In this document: positions 12,265 to 24,132 of the stretch, piece after piece | Numbering within the stretch: the first letter of the stretch is position 1 | How the letters are laid out: every line of letters begins with the position of its first letter | Assembly (NCBI GenBank): GCA_964058845.1 | Contig: CAXKVR010000168.1 | Coordinates: forward strand, 41,526-105,525 | Direction: 5' to 3' | Origin: Carex sylvatica | Lineage: Eukaryota; Streptophyta; Magnoliopsida; Poales; Cyperaceae | Length of the DNA stretch: 64,000 nucleotides | Translations under genes and position numbers: made by a program | The notes under the pieces: model-generated | The model's database searches: none | Told to the model about the DNA's origin: nothing | The model's input: only the letters and a program-made list of their open reading frames with translations

Positions 12265-13033
12265 TTAGGCCCAGCCCATCTCATGCTTCAGCCCAAAATT
12301 CCTGATCCCGATCTCGAAGTCGGTCAAGGCGATGAGCAGATCGACAGCCTGAACAGGGAGACACAACACGTGGAGTGCGGCGCGTAGAGTTGTCATTCTG
12401 AGGTCGTCAGCCCGTGCAATTATCTCTTTGATCCGACCCGCTGCATCCCCTAGCCCCATCGACTCCGACTCGTTGAAGTGGCTCGCAAGTTCCTCATGGA
12501 ACCGGCTCATCTCCAGCTCTAAATCATCCTCGGCTTGTATCGTTTTTCTCTGCAGCTCATCTACCAACTTAAGTTGAGTCGGGCTCAAGTCGCCAAGGTC
12601 ACCGGATCCAACCCCACTTAACAAGTCCTGCAAGTTTGTATGAAATATATATATTTGCCATATATATACATCATTACTAAATATATATATACAAGTCTTG
12701 CACCTGTAGTTGTGACTCGAACCTCCGGCTCGATTCAGTGTAGAGAAGGTGGACCAGAGTGTTGGGTCGCCATCCGGCAAGCCAGAAGGCGATACCTCGT
12801 TCAATCGAGGTAGTCCAGGGGGTCACAAAGGCCCGTATCGGATCGAACTGGCTTATCTCGGCCCGGACACGGTAGTACGTCTCATAGTGAGCTACGGATT
12901 GGTCGAGAACAGACTGTAGCTTCTGGCGATCTCCTAACGAGTACCGGACCGATTGAAGCTCACGACGGATGTGGTACAGGTGGCTAAACCATTGCTGAAA
13001 GAAGGCCTCTGGGTCTCTCTCCATTTGTGCCAT
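12265..13033 (-). CDS. DOG1-domain protein (seed dormancy control family), 230 aa, two exons
   Basis: Exon 1 is 13033-12704 (110 codons) and exon 2 is 12627-12265 (120 codons plus stop). The 76-bp intron has a CAG|GTGCAAG donor and a TTGCAG|GAC acceptor and is phase 0. The product has the DOG1 domain arrangement: F-x2-W near the N-terminus (FFQQWFSHL), a HYETYYRVR motif, PWTTSIERGIAFWLAGWRP at about residues 70-90, and a second half beginning LSPTQLKLVDELQ with an acidic coiled helix. The family includes DELAY OF GERMINATION 1 and the C-terminal domain of TGA bZIP factors. There is no bZIP here, so this is a free-standing DOG1-like protein; members bind haem or PP2C phosphatases in ABA signalling, which is family knowledge and is not shown here. 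The start context GCCATGG is strong. Length is normal for DOG1-like proteins. Confidence 0.92.
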
Positions 13034-13089
13034 GGCAATTGAACAACTGTGTAGGGGAGGCGGAGTTCATTGAGCGGTACCGGTACCGC

Positions 13090-13097
13090 TTTATATA
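13090..13097 (-). promoter_or_regulatory. TATA box of the DOG1-like gene
   Basis: TATATAAA on the minus strand, 57 bp upstream of the ATG at 13033, with no nearer alternative. The spacing leaves a short 5' UTR of roughly 25-30 bases, which is plausible for a plant gene. Confidence 0.6.
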
Positions 13098-14329
13098 TAA
13101 TATCTACACACCCAATATATGGACTATGGAGTATGCATGTTTCTAAATATGTCCCTTAAAAAAGTTGATTTTGCATCTCATGTAATAATTCCGGACAAGT
13201 TGAAACTTTTTGTAAGACTTGTTATAGTAATCTTTGTAACATTTGTCGTAATAATTCTGTGAGTATGACTGGTTGTTATGAATAGCATAAGCCGCTGATT
13301 CAAATTGTTTCTTTATCTGAGAAAAGGAGCATCTTTCTATTCTTTTATTTGAATCATTCAAAATTGATTATACGGCTTTAATTATTTTTTTATATTAATA
13401 TAATTTATTAAAATAAATCAGATGTAATTGAAGCTGTGTGATTGATTTTAAACGGTTCGAAACTAAAAATAATAAGGTGCTTCTTTTCTTAAGAAAATGT
13501 GCAAATTTGAATCCGCATAAGGCCATTCGTGCTACAGTTCCAAAAATTTATTGTATAAATTTTAAATTTTGATTTAAATAGCTCAGTAAATTAGTTATAC
13601 AATGAACTTGTAGAATACTAAATTTGATTATTTTTTATGATTTATAAAAAATGACAAAAAAAACTATTTTTTGTTTATTTTTCATAAATAGTAAAAATTA
13701 CTAGTTTATTATATAACTAATTTATTAAGTTACTTAAATTAAAATTTATAATTTATACAGTAGATTTTTAAGATCATAGCGTAGATAATCTTATTCTATT
13801 CATAGCATTCAAATCTTACTCATTATTCCGGATAAATTTTGAGGTCAAAGTGTGATTGTTTTTTAGATATTATATTATAGTTTAAGAACCTTTTGGAAAG
13901 ATTTTCTGGACTTGCCACGTGTTGCCTATAATTGCCACGCGTCGTCCTCCTGCAACTGCATGTCATGTCTGCATAGTGGGAAATTAAAGCGCCTTATATA
14001 TTTAAATTTTATACAGAGATATTTTTGTGCGAAAATTAATGCCGATTTTACTTTTTAGACAGACATCTTGGAAATGGCGCTGGGTAGTTGGATAGATCCA
14101 ACGGTGGTGATGAACTGGTAATGAATTGGTGAAAAATAGATGAGATGACTGATGATAAGCTTCAAGGGACAACTGGACCAGGCCAGTTCTGGGATTCTTC
14201 CCCTTCAAAAATGAATTGGCTCGACTTCTTGTAATTTTGAATGAGAAAAAGCTATCTTTGTTTGTTTGTTGCTATATATTTTTTGTTGGCTGAAAATTCG
14301 TAGACAGTGTGATAAATAGAAATGTACAA
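13098..14329. other. Intergenic DNA with G-box-like sites
   Basis: No gene supported. At about 13913-13946 there is GCCACGTGTTGCC (a G-box/ABRE-type core, CACGTG) followed by GCCACGCGTC. A TATATATTTA stretch lies near 13994 on the plus strand. These could form a promoter, but the only plus-strand ORF just downstream (ATGGCGCTGG..., about 14075) is about 16 codons long. Confidence 0.4.
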
Positions 14330-14700
14330 AGTAACTGTTATATAAAATTAAATAATTAGTGTATGTGACAAATACACAGCTAAATAAAAAATGTATATGA
14401 ATATGTGTATTCTGTGGATACAAATTGATTATTCTTGTTTGATTAGAGTGATAGAAATTTAGTGATAGTTTTCTCTGTACGGATATCACAGCCGAGAAGA
14501 CACTAAATTCAAACTAGATCGGGAACTGAATCTACTGGATAAAGATAGTTACCCATCGGCTGAGAAGGCACTGAATCAAATCAGACTGGGAACTAAATTA
14601 ACCAATTTAGGATAATCACCTTAAAACAGAAAGAGAGAAAGAAGAGAAAAACAGCACAAAACAACACATAATATCATCATAACAAAAACTAAACATTTAT
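14330..14700. repeat. Dispersed repeat, second copy at 42340-42790
   Basis: Shares AAAGTAACTGTTATATAAAATTAA, GAAGGCACTGAATCAAATCAGACTG and AATCACCTTAAAACAGAAAGAGA, in the same order, with 42350-42715. The block GAGAAGGCACT-GAATC-AACTAGA-CGGGAACTGAATC is itself present twice in tandem (about 14490-14540 and 14560-14610). The other copy appears to be a retroposed insertion. Confidence 0.6.
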
Positions 14701-14705
14701 TCCAC

Positions 14706-14714
14706 TATATATAG
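14706..14714 (+). promoter_or_regulatory. Possible TATA box
   Basis: TATATATAG about 200 bp upstream of the 23-codon ORF at 14916. The intervening sequence is A/G rich like a plant 5' UTR. Supported only by motif and position. Confidence 0.3.
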
Positions 14715-14915
14715 TAAGTAACTATATGTACTACTCGTTCTACCCACTCTTTCATTGTCAAAGAAGAGAATAAGAGCTCAAGAAAACGTGAGAAAAAACA
14801 AACCGTTGATATTGGAGAATAAAATTTCTAGCAATGAGCAATGACAGATCCACCAGACAAAAGTACTAGCTCAAATAGATAAAAAAAACGTACAGAGAGG
14901 AGGAGGAGGAGGAGA

Positions 14916-14987
14916 ATGGAGAAGCTCTCATGGGTGAAATTTTTATCGCCTCTGAAAAACATAAGCGACACCGCTATTCTTTGGTAG
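14916..14987 (+). pseudogene. Truncated start of a small plant gene (MEKLSW...FLSPLK type), 23 codons
   Basis: ATG follows a GAGGAGGAGG run and opens MEKLSWVKFLSPLKN, then a stop at 14985-14987; a weak donor (TTG|GTAGGA) overlaps the end. The first 14 residues resemble, from memory, the start of a family of short single-exon plant proteins (MEKLS-x4-FSPLKKLW). The rest of such a protein is absent, so this is either a broken copy or a first exon whose continuation was not found. A 5' UTR-like leader and a TATA-like element precede it. Confidence 0.35.
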
Positions 14988-15299
14988 GAACACCCTATTT
15001 TTAATATAATTTTACCTGTTGCTATATATTTAATTTTTGGATATACAGAGTTTGGTTATTGGAATGTGGAGATGGAACGGCGACATGCACAAAATTAGAA
15101 AAACATTAAGTCTGAATAACAAAATTGCTGCTAGTTATAAATTATTGTTAATATTATATTTTTTTTGAATGATTTGCGGTAATAGCCGACAATAAATATA
15201 TTGATTAAAAGAATAATATTTACAAAAAAATAACCAATAAGAATTAAAATCACATATCTAGTCCCACCTAATTACAATAGAGATTTCGTGTGTTTTTTA

Positions 15300-15535
15300 T
15301 TTGTTCCTATATTCTACCTGCATTTGCCCCTAGCTGAATATATGCCCACCTATCAATCTCAAAAATCTCAAATGTTGTAGCTTTTATGAGGTGGCACACT
15401 AGCTTGTGCTTATCAGAGAATAGCCTCCTGTTTCTTTCTATGTATAGCACTGAAATACTTGCTGTCCATGTGACATTCCATCTGCTCCTCTGCATTTTTG
15501 TCATTTGATTCTTGCCGCATGTCCATACTGATAAG
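15300..15535 (-). mobile_element. LINE (L1-type) 3' fragment
   Basis: A 65-codon open stretch reads WNVTWTASISVLYIERNRRLF, matching the W-x-IW-x-ERN-x-xIF signature that follows the zf-RVT domain at the C-terminus of plant L1-type LINEs. The better preserved LINE at 24168-29702 has WHIWKERNNKIF at the same place. No target duplication was identified. The A-rich run near 15155-15163 (minus sense) could be a tail. Confidence 0.5.
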
Positions 15536-15869
15536 ATATCATTCCCACCCCGTAATGAAAAGAACTATCTGAGACTTTCAGGAGATGAAGACAAAATTCC
15601 TAAAGAATCTAAATGTATATTTTTAAAGAGAATTTATCTAGAATTATATATTCAATACTTCAACTCCTTTGGTTAATGCCATTACTTAACAGTACCATGA
15701 ATTCCATGCTTCTTCCAAGCTTCAAGCATTTTGTCATTCCTCCAACCAGGTACCGGGGTGCATCTCGATCTACATGAAAACCAAAACAAAGAATGATCCA
15801 TGAAATTTCCATTTGTTTCAAACATAAGGTCTTCTCACTAGCACATAAAACATCACCAATTTTCATACA

Positions 15870-16165
15870 TCAGTGTCAGTTTTTGTAAAGAACAATCACT
15901 GATAATCAGTGATGGCAAACTTATCAATAATTTGGATATATTACTGAGGGTTCCATACTAATTATTAGTGATGGTTATAGTTAAGGAATCGACACTTACG
16001 GTTTGTCATCAGTGTCGGTTTCTTAGATTAAAATGGACACTGATGACAACTAAATTATCAGTGACGGTTCCTACAAAAGAACCGACTTCATTTGTGTCGG
16101 TTCCTTAATCATAACCATTGCTGATAGCTTAGTATATGCTAAGTCACTAATGGTGTTGATTACTG
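15870..16165. repeat. CACTA-like subterminal repeat cluster
   Basis: The words ATCAGTGTCGGTT, ATCAGTGACGGTTCC, CACTGATGACAAC and AACCGACACAAATG-like forms occur repeatedly in both orientations within 300 bp. Dense, bidirectional short repeats of this type mark CACTA element ends, where transposase binds. The CACTA terminal word and the 3-bp duplication were not found, so this is a fragment. Confidence 0.5.
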
Positions 16166-17070
<905 letters not shown>

Positions 17071-17071
17071 G

Positions 17072-17262
17072 ACTCAGCAAAAGGGATAGACAACACAACC
17101 TGAACAATAGCAGCCAAGACGGCTTTACCGGCGTCAGAACCGGAGCGCCAAGTGCCGAGCCTCACTGATGCCATCTTTACCAGTGCCACTAATTCCTCAA
17201 TTTTCTCTCTTGAGCAAACCAAGTTGTTAATGAATTGTGCTTTCTGACCTTGGAAAAAGCAA
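17072..17262 (-). pseudogene. Unidentified gene fragment, about 63 open codons
   Basis: This island is GC-richer than its surroundings and is open on the minus strand without an ATG. It reads FFQGQKAQFINNLVCSREKI, then EELVALVKMASVRLGTWRSG and SDAGKAVLAAIVQVVLSIPF. The balanced amino-acid use, amphipathic helices and clean frame suggest a real exon or exon remnant, but I do not recognise the family. CTGCGCAC at the 3' edge offers no clear splice donor, and no neighbouring exon was found. Confidence 0.4.
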
Positions 17263-17509
17263 GGGCTTTCAAAGACGATATACTGATTTTTTATTTTATT
17301 TTAAAAATATAATAAATGTTTTGTCAAAAAGGAGATAGATGGTAATTTTTTTGATGTCATAGAAGAAACCAAATCTTGATTCGGTTTTCTTTAGGTACTT
17401 CTAAGAAATCGAATTGATAATTCGGTTTTGTATGCATTGATAAATGAGAAGGTTCAAGTATCTCATGTCTTTCATGCTTCGCTATGCCTCATATTTTTAT
17501 CTCTGTTTT

Positions 17510-17710
17510 CAAAGTCCAAACAGTTAATTCGAACCGCTCAATATGAACTCCATATTAAAATGTGTTTGGAGATCAAATTTTATATTTTTTGGAAATGTTT
17601 TACTAACTTTAGTACAAAATCAGTATTTCTCGACCATCTAAAAATAATAATTTTGTACCTTTCTGAAAAAATAGTAAAATAATTCTAAAAAATATAAATT
17701 TGCCAACAAC
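17510..17710. repeat. Copy of the dispersed ATTAAAATGTGTTTGGAGA MITE-like family
   Basis: Shares the same ordered blocks as 8920-9125, including CATATTAAAATGTGTTTGGAG, CCATCTAAAAATAATAATTTTGTA and TATAAATTTGCCAA. Confidence 0.5.
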
Positions 17711-18640
17711 TATATTTTAATAAGAAAATCATTCAGAGAGATTTGGATCAATGGTTTGAACTTAGAAAACATAAATAAAAAATGTGAGACGAGCTATTTG
17801 GACCCACCTCTTGATAAATTTGTTTACATAAAATCTGAAATAGAGGATTGATGCTTTGGTTCCTTTAAATCTTAGATTATTTGTGATCAAACTTGAAGTC
17901 CTACAATTCTTAGATATGTTTAAAGGAACTGAATTAATAATTCACTTTCTTTATGAGACCGAATTTTTTATTCCATCTATCTTCTTTCTGACAAAATATT
18001 TGATATATTTCTAAAAATAAAAATATTTTTGGATGGTATAGGTAGGAAGAAAATTCAATTTCATGCAGGGTTTTAGGGACAGCTGTTGGCTTGATATGAA
18101 CACGTAAGAAGCTAATTAATAAGTAGTGCTAGCAAGGTGTTAAAAATTTGGTTTGTTTTTTTTGAAGAGATTTGTACATTCGGTTTCTTAAACTTATCCT
18201 AAACTGTTCTAATTTGGTTCATTGAAGCATCCTTATGTTATCCTTGTATTAGCAGGAGGCACCACACTTTTCAGTTATCACACACAAAAAAAGAATTGTG
18301 ATTATTTAAATTTAAATAAAAAGAGGAGAGATCTGTTGCACAAGTAATTATATTAAATACATCTCTGTAACCTCAAATCCTACTTCTATTTCCTTTCCTT
18401 TGCTCTTGTTTGCACCATATACAAACTTAAAATACAACACAAGTTGCCGGCTCAAGGTAGGTATATATTCTCAAAGAATAAATTGGGAGAAATAAATAAA
18501 AGAATAAGCACACACCAAAACAGGGGAAAACAAAAAAACACAAGGAAAATTATGTAACCACACAGTTAAAGGGAACCGGTATTGACTTGAACATTGTGTT
18601 TCCCACTGAGGTATCTACATAAGAGAGGAGAGGTCTCTTT
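17711..18640. other. 3' flank of the receptor-like kinase gene
   Basis: No ORF of note. The last 200-300 bases before 18641 are probably the 3' UTR of the minus-strand gene. The rest is AT-rich spacer. Confidence 0.5.
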
Positions 18641-21600
18641 TTAGCTTGCTTCGCAAGAGAGGATCTCGAGCTCAGCCCACCAAAGAGGAGAAAGTCTCGG
18701 TGTAGCTGCTTCAGGTGAGATTTTAAGGGTTTCTTTTAAGGTGCAAGTGATGTCTCGCATTTTCGGTCTCTTTTTCGGGTTTAGATGGATGCATTGTGGG
18801 ATTATATCACATATGGCTTGGAGCTCGTTATCTTTGTGATTCTTAAGCGTGGGGTCAAGTAGCGACCCGATGCTTTGGCCCTCGTTCATGCATTCCAAGG
18901 CCTGTAAAAAGTTAGCAATATCACATTTAAAAGAAAAAAGAAAGAAGAAAAGAAAGAAAGCTACAAGGGGGTATTTTTTATATCCATTTTTGTTTCATCC
19001 CAAAAGCAAAGGAAAACACTATTTTTTTTTCGTTCTTGCAAGCCAATCTTACCAAGTTTTCAAGTGAACCTTCTTCAGGCGAGTACGGGAGCTTTCCAGA
19101 AATTATTTCAAGTAGCAACATTCCAAAACTGTAAACGTTGTCAGCTGGATCGACATCTGATGGCCTTTCTAATAGGGTTTCTCCCTCATCAAAAGAGGCC
19201 TTTGGTCTAGATGATGACACCAATTTCCATACACTAACATCCACAATCTGACAATATATGAAAGAAAATTAAAAAAAAAACAGAGATATTTCTACACCAG
19301 TGTTGTTCAAATTTCAGTTTTTGGTTAATACCTTGGCAGCATAATCTTCCGACAGCATGATGGAAGTGGAGAGCAATTCGGGGTGAGTTATCGGTGGATT
19401 AAGATCGTGCATATGTTGCAAACAGTACGCTACTCCCATAACAATCCTCATCCTGACCTTCCAATCTATGTGCTCGAATTCTTCCACTGCAATATTAAAA
19501 TTAATTTGCACATTATGCTTTGAAAAGACCCATCTCTCTCTCGGTGTTTGATCTTATAGTAATGATATTTGTTACCATGTAGATGCTCGTAGACCGTGCC
19601 ATTGGGAGCGTATTCCAAAACCATCATTCGCATGAAAGGCTGCTCCTCCTCCAAATATCCGAGAAGACTGACAAAGTTCTTGTGGTTTATTCGCGAGAGT
19701 GAATCTATCTAGAGATTGTATGCAAATTGCAGGTGATTTGAGATCAGTCTAGGTGAAATGAGAAAATATGACGCTTTTTTAAGGCATAGGTGAGACAAAA
19801 TTAGGTTGAATTGATCCTATTTGGTACAATTCAAGTCACATTTCAGAATGTACAGATTAATTGGTAAGAATGTGAAATACCTTTTTTCTGAATTGAGTTT
19901 CAGCAATTTTTGACCAGTCTTTGGAGGATGTAACATTAGTGGAACAAACAGCAATCTCTACACCGTCCGAAAGTGTTCCTTTATACACACTGAAATGTTG
20001 GAAAGATGTCACTATATTGCTGAAGTCCTCACAAGCCCCTACCAACTCTGCACGGCATAATTTCGGCACTCCTTGTAACCCAAAATAAGACATACGGGTT
20101 AATATCATATTACTCAAAAACAACAATGCAAATGCTCAATAATGTGAATTATTAAAATTGACAGAAGGAAGAAGGAACAAAGAATTAGTGTGTATACCTG
20201 TTACAAAAGCCTTCTGAAGCTGGCCACTTATCCCACTCTTCCAAGGTTTAATAGGTGACCCTGTTTTCTTTCGTGTCACCAAAAGCACACATGCCACAAC
20301 CGTCACAAGAAGAGCTGTCACAGGAAAAGCAACAACATATATCCATTTGAAAGCCGCCTTCTTTTTAGCAGGTGTAGGATCAATTACATCAGGAGAACTT
20401 GGTTTTGTTGTAGCAACTTGTGGTGCAGCAGCAGCTGTAAGTAGTGCAGGTGCAGGTGCAGGTCCAGGTGTAGGAGAGTGCATTTTTCTAGGGATTGTAA
20501 AGGCAGCTAAGGCACCAGATCCAGTTAATCGAACTGGAGAGGAACCGGGAGGGTTAGTGGAGCTCGAAGGGAGAGCAGCTAAGTTGTCCAGTAGTCGGCG
20601 CCTTGTTGCATGTGCACTGCCTTTGGTAAGTAGATATAACTCCTTAAATCCACCTGTTAATAAATAAAATGTGAAACTTGATGCTAATTTTTGGAGGTAA
20701 CTGTTTGCTGGTATTTACTGGTCAAGCTAGAAATGGAGTCTATTTAATTAAATTTTTTTTACTACCTTTTTCTGTCTAATTCTGTACTTATTCTCCTTAG
20801 ATGCTCAATGTATATAATGTCAGTCATCATGAATTAAAATTTCACCTTGTAAATTCTCTCCATGTCGATGATGATCTCTATAGGAAACATCTGTTCGTAA
20901 CCTAAGACCCAATTCACAACAATGGTGCAATTAATAGAGCGACTAATATTAAGAGAAAATTAACACAAAGAAAAATAAATGAAAGCATATTCTCATAAGT
21001 ATAAATTATCTTACGTGGGTTGGGTTTCATGATTGAAATTTTCAAATTCAGTGTCTGAATTGCACGGATGGTCCAGATCAAATATGAATGTAGTCCTTTG
21101 AATCCTAGGTTTGTTGCCATGAAATTCATTGTTGCAAAGTAAACTGCAGCATGATATTAAAAAAAAAAAGTTTAATGCTTTTTGAGGGCAAATAAAGATA
21201 AGACATAGAAATGTGATATTAGTGAAATTTCAACTGACAGAAGCTCAATGGATTGCATATTTCTTATCTCTGCAGGAATTTCACCCGTCAATTTGTTATT
21301 TCGCAAGTCCAAAACCTCCAGCATCACAAGGCTAGTAATTTCTGTTGGTATACCTCCAGAAAATTTATTATTATGGAGTAGACTGCCATGATAAATATTT
21401 AAATTAAATTAGAAACAATGCCAAGATTTGTTGAAAAATACAAATCTGGCTGACACCGGATTATTATCTTAAAATAGATGAAAAGAAGACATGCTTACAG
21501 CGCTTTCAATTGCTGGAGTTGCACAAGCTCAGAAGCCAAAGTTCCTTCCAGAGAAAGGTTCTCTAAGTTCCTACAAATAAACTTTCAGATGTCATAAATG

Positions 21601-22028
21601 CATCATGCTTGATTTTTAATCAATATGCATTGCTTCATTTACCAAGTAAGGAAATCCAAAGAATCAACAAACACAAAAAAGAAGGTTGAATTTGGTAACT
21701 TACAACAAAATTACTTTGCCATTATTACACCGAATGCCATTCCAGTTACATGGATTGGCATCTCTTGGATCCCAATTCTCCATTGCTCCATATGGGTCTA
21801 CCTCCACTCTCGATCGAAAATGCAACAAAGCCAAACCTTTCCCAAATACACAAAACCACCATAAAGCAAAATTATAAAAGAAGGAAACTTGAGAATAAAA
21901 AAATAAAATAAAAAGAGAGTATAGAATTGGTTGGTACCTTCTGGATTAAGCGAGAAACACCCATTGCTTATAAAATGAAACACAAGAACAAATTGGAATA
22001 AATTCCATCTAATAAGATACATTTTCAT
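18641..22028 (-). CDS. LRR receptor-like pseudokinase, MRH1/MALE DISCOVERER family, 671 aa, 12 exons
   Basis: Exons (all GT-AG, phases consistent): 22028-21938, 21836-21704, 21570-21499, 21382-21239, 21143-21015, 20901-20846, 20653-20198, 20071-19881, 19708-19576, 19486-19332, 19247-19053, 18901-18641. They total 2016 bp. The protein has a signal peptide (residues 1-24), an N-terminal LRR cap with NPCNWNGIRC (about 55-65), three to four LRRs to about residue 160 (exons of 72 and 144 bp as usual for LRRs), a Pro/Ala-rich juxtamembrane stretch (about 265-305), one membrane segment (about 312-334) and a kinase-like domain (about 365-650). It ends TPRLSPLWWAELEILSCEAS, the diagnostic tail of MRH1/MDIS proteins. 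The VAIK lysine is replaced (VEIAVCST), HRD reads THPE and DFG reads VDV, so catalysis is unlikely, as is usual for this family. Known members act in root-hair growth and in pollen-tube perception of LURE peptides; the role here is inferred. The ATG at 22026-22028 gives the signal peptide directly. Confidence 0.93.
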
Positions 22029-22069
22029 TTCACAACCTGTAGGGTTTAAGTTTAGCACGAATATACATT

Positions 22070-22097
22070 TCCCTTTCCTTTTCCTTTTCCTTTTCCT
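22070..22097. repeat. CTTTTC microsatellite in the 5' leader of the receptor-like gene
   Basis: Four to five tandem CCTTTT units on the plus strand, giving GAAAAG repeats in the transcript sense about 45-70 bases upstream of the ATG. It would encode a Lys/Arg run if an upstream in-frame ATG (22107-22109) were used, but that start would bury the signal peptide. Confidence 0.6.
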
Positions 22098-22109
22098 GCC
22101 TTCTGCCAA

Positions 22110-23369
22110 AACATCAAAATTCTACTGCAAGGAGAAGAGAAAAGCTTCAGATCAAAAACCCATGCATTGTGATTCGAAGTGGGGACCCAGCCAGGAATGG
22201 CGAGGGAAGAGGAGAGAGAGAGAGGTATTACCAGAAAGAAAAAAACAATACAAAAATATCAAACAAAAATATTCTAAATGTTAATACTTTAATCTCTTGT
22301 TTATTTTTTTAATCGCATTGCTAACACGTCGATCTCTAAGCCAGCGTAGCACCCGCCGCCGGCTTCCATTGCTCACTATTTTATTCCCATTTTTATATCA
22401 ATTCCTCTTTATCTGAGCTCTGTTGTTTATTCTATCATGTGGAGATGCGGGGTTGTTTCAACAGGTGTTGGACTAAATTATGTCCATACCCATTTTGGAC
22501 CGTTCGATATGCATTTAGATTCGTACTTTTAAATTAAAGAAAGTTACTAAACTGTTTGGACCAATATTAATGCTAATCTAACAGCCCATAGTGGGCATTG
22601 TACCGAATATTTTCTGATGCCCATCGGACCCTGATTTTCTGGGTCAGCACCAGTTGAGAAGTCTGTGGGGCCCGAATTTCTGTGAGAGATAGTTTATTCA
22701 GTACGGAATAGAATGAGTGCAGGAGAAGATAATTTGTTTGGTAGGGTCCGTCTCTTTTATCTTTTTGTTTTGTTTGGAGGACCTGACGCGCAGTTGACCC
22801 AGTCCGTGGGCCCCAGAAACAGAATCCTTCCCTCGGCTACGTGACAACGACGTGCCTCCGCCTAAGCTCTCAACTCCTCCTCAGTCCAGATTCACTGTGA
22901 TAATACTCTATACAATTCTATGTATCGCTACACCATTGGAACGGAACGCTGTCTCAATTTAGGTGGTGCGGGACCTACTGTCAGTGAATTGCACTCCGCG
23001 GGCCTGTGGTATATCTGACACAATGCTCTGCGCTCTGTTATCTAATGTTCATCTCCCGGAAGCCTCAACAAAATTAATATCTTCAAATTTAAATTATAAG
23101 AATAAACTTGTTGATGTTGACATATATTTGGTTCTATTAGGAGAGATTTTTTATTTATGAAAATTATTAAATTCATACGTACGAAAATAGAAAAAATGCA
23201 TCATTTTTAATAAATATTGAAAGATTTGACTTATTGAGTCGACCCAAAAATATAGATTTGACTCAATGGTTGAGATCTAAATATTATGTTTTTATGAAAT
23301 TATCTGTGAATTAGACCTTGATTCTTTTCTAATCGGACAGTCTGGATCCAACTAAAAAAAGAAAAAAAA
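22110..23369. other. Promoter side of the receptor-like gene and intergenic DNA
   Basis: The first 100-150 bases contain GA-rich tracts (GGGAAGAGGAGAGAGAGAG) consistent with a plant core promoter or 5' UTR for the minus-strand gene. The 22440-22960 interval is GC-richer but has no ORF that resembles a gene. The rest is AT-rich. Confidence 0.45.
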
Positions 23370-23382
23370 TGCATGGATCTAA

Positions 23383-23506
23383 TTTTTTATTTATTTGAAA
23401 TCTTCGCAGAAGTCGCGAAGTCGTGAGGGAGAATCAAACTCTCGACCTTTGGGTACAACAACTCTAAGATTTTTTTTCTAGCCAATTGTGCTACCTCCTC
23501 TTTCTC
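23383..23506 (-). mobile_element. tRNA-derived SINE, 13-bp target duplication
   Basis: On the minus strand it reads GAGGTAGCACAATTGGCTAG (a Pol III A-box, TAGCACAATTGG) and then GAGAGTTTGATTCTCCC (a diverged B-box). It ends in an A-rich tail, AAATAAATAAAAAA. Identical 13-bp direct repeats TGCATGGATCTAA flank it at 23370-23382 and 23507-23519. The combination of Pol III boxes, A-rich tail and target duplication defines a SINE. At about 124 bp it is short but intact. It was not called a tRNA gene because it has no foldable acceptor or anticodon arms. Confidence 0.78.
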
Positions 23507-23945
23507 TGCATGGATCTAAATTATTGAGTCCAATCCATAATATTTGAGTCGGACTCAATAAACCAAATTTTTCTATATTTGTTAAAAACAAAGTACGTTT
23601 TTTATTTCTGTACATCTTATTTCAATATTTTCTACAGAAAAAAGTTTTCTATTAAGGCTGATTATTATTGTGTTGTTTTGGGGTTGGGATATTCTAGAAA
23701 CACAGAACATGGAAGCACAAACAGAAGCATTTTGTACATGATGCGGCTATATGTTGTATTATTTTTCTCTCTATCTAAAACATATTACTTAATATGCTTA
23801 ATTTTTAAATTAATAGATTTTCTATATAATTTTGAATTAAGGGAATTTGGTGATATGTTCAACCTTTTGAAAATGGGTTCTGTTTTCGGAAAATAACAAG
23901 AACATAAAAGGAATGATGAAATGATAAACTTTTAGGCAATTGCAA

Positions 23946-24132
23946 GAACTCAAATCCTCTGCCCTTGAGTGCGGAAATTTTCTGTCCTCTTAATCACTGC
24001 GTATGGGACTGGTCACTGTTAAAGAAAGTCGGTCACTGTTCATTTTTGAACTGGGGACCCACCTCAGACCCACATGCAGTGACTTTGGGGATAGAAAATT
24101 CCTGTCCCCAGAGAGGCAGAGGATTCGGTTTC
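23946..24132. mobile_element. Mutator-type MITE, 187 bp, perfect 9-bp target duplication
   Basis: The ends GAACTCAAATCCTCTGCC and GGCAGAGGATTCGGTTTC are inverted repeats (14-15 of 18 match), with inner complementarity around GGAAATTTTCTGTCC/GGATAGAAAATTCC. CAATTGCAA flanks it directly at 23937-23945 and 24133-24141. It lies 20 bp from the LINE insertion site. Confidence 0.8.

Noticed and set aside
13913..14208. Promoter plus gene on the plus strand near the G-box
   Set aside because: G-box and TATA-like words are present, but the only downstream ORF has about 16 codons. Kept as a weak note only.
20347..20667. Plus-strand 106-codon open frame
   Set aside because: Antisense to exon 7 of the receptor-like gene. 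The Pro/Ala codons read in reverse give an Ala/Gly-rich shadow.
22029..22109. Upstream in-frame ATG giving a 27-residue N-terminal extension of the receptor-like protein
   Set aside because: The extension is a Lys/Arg run from a GAAAAG microsatellite and would mask a clear signal peptide, so the ATG at 22026-22028 was preferred.
23405..23505. tRNA gene on the minus strand
   Set aside because: A- and B-box-like words are present, but no acceptor stem or anticodon loop folds. The A-rich tail and 13-bp duplication show it is a SINE.
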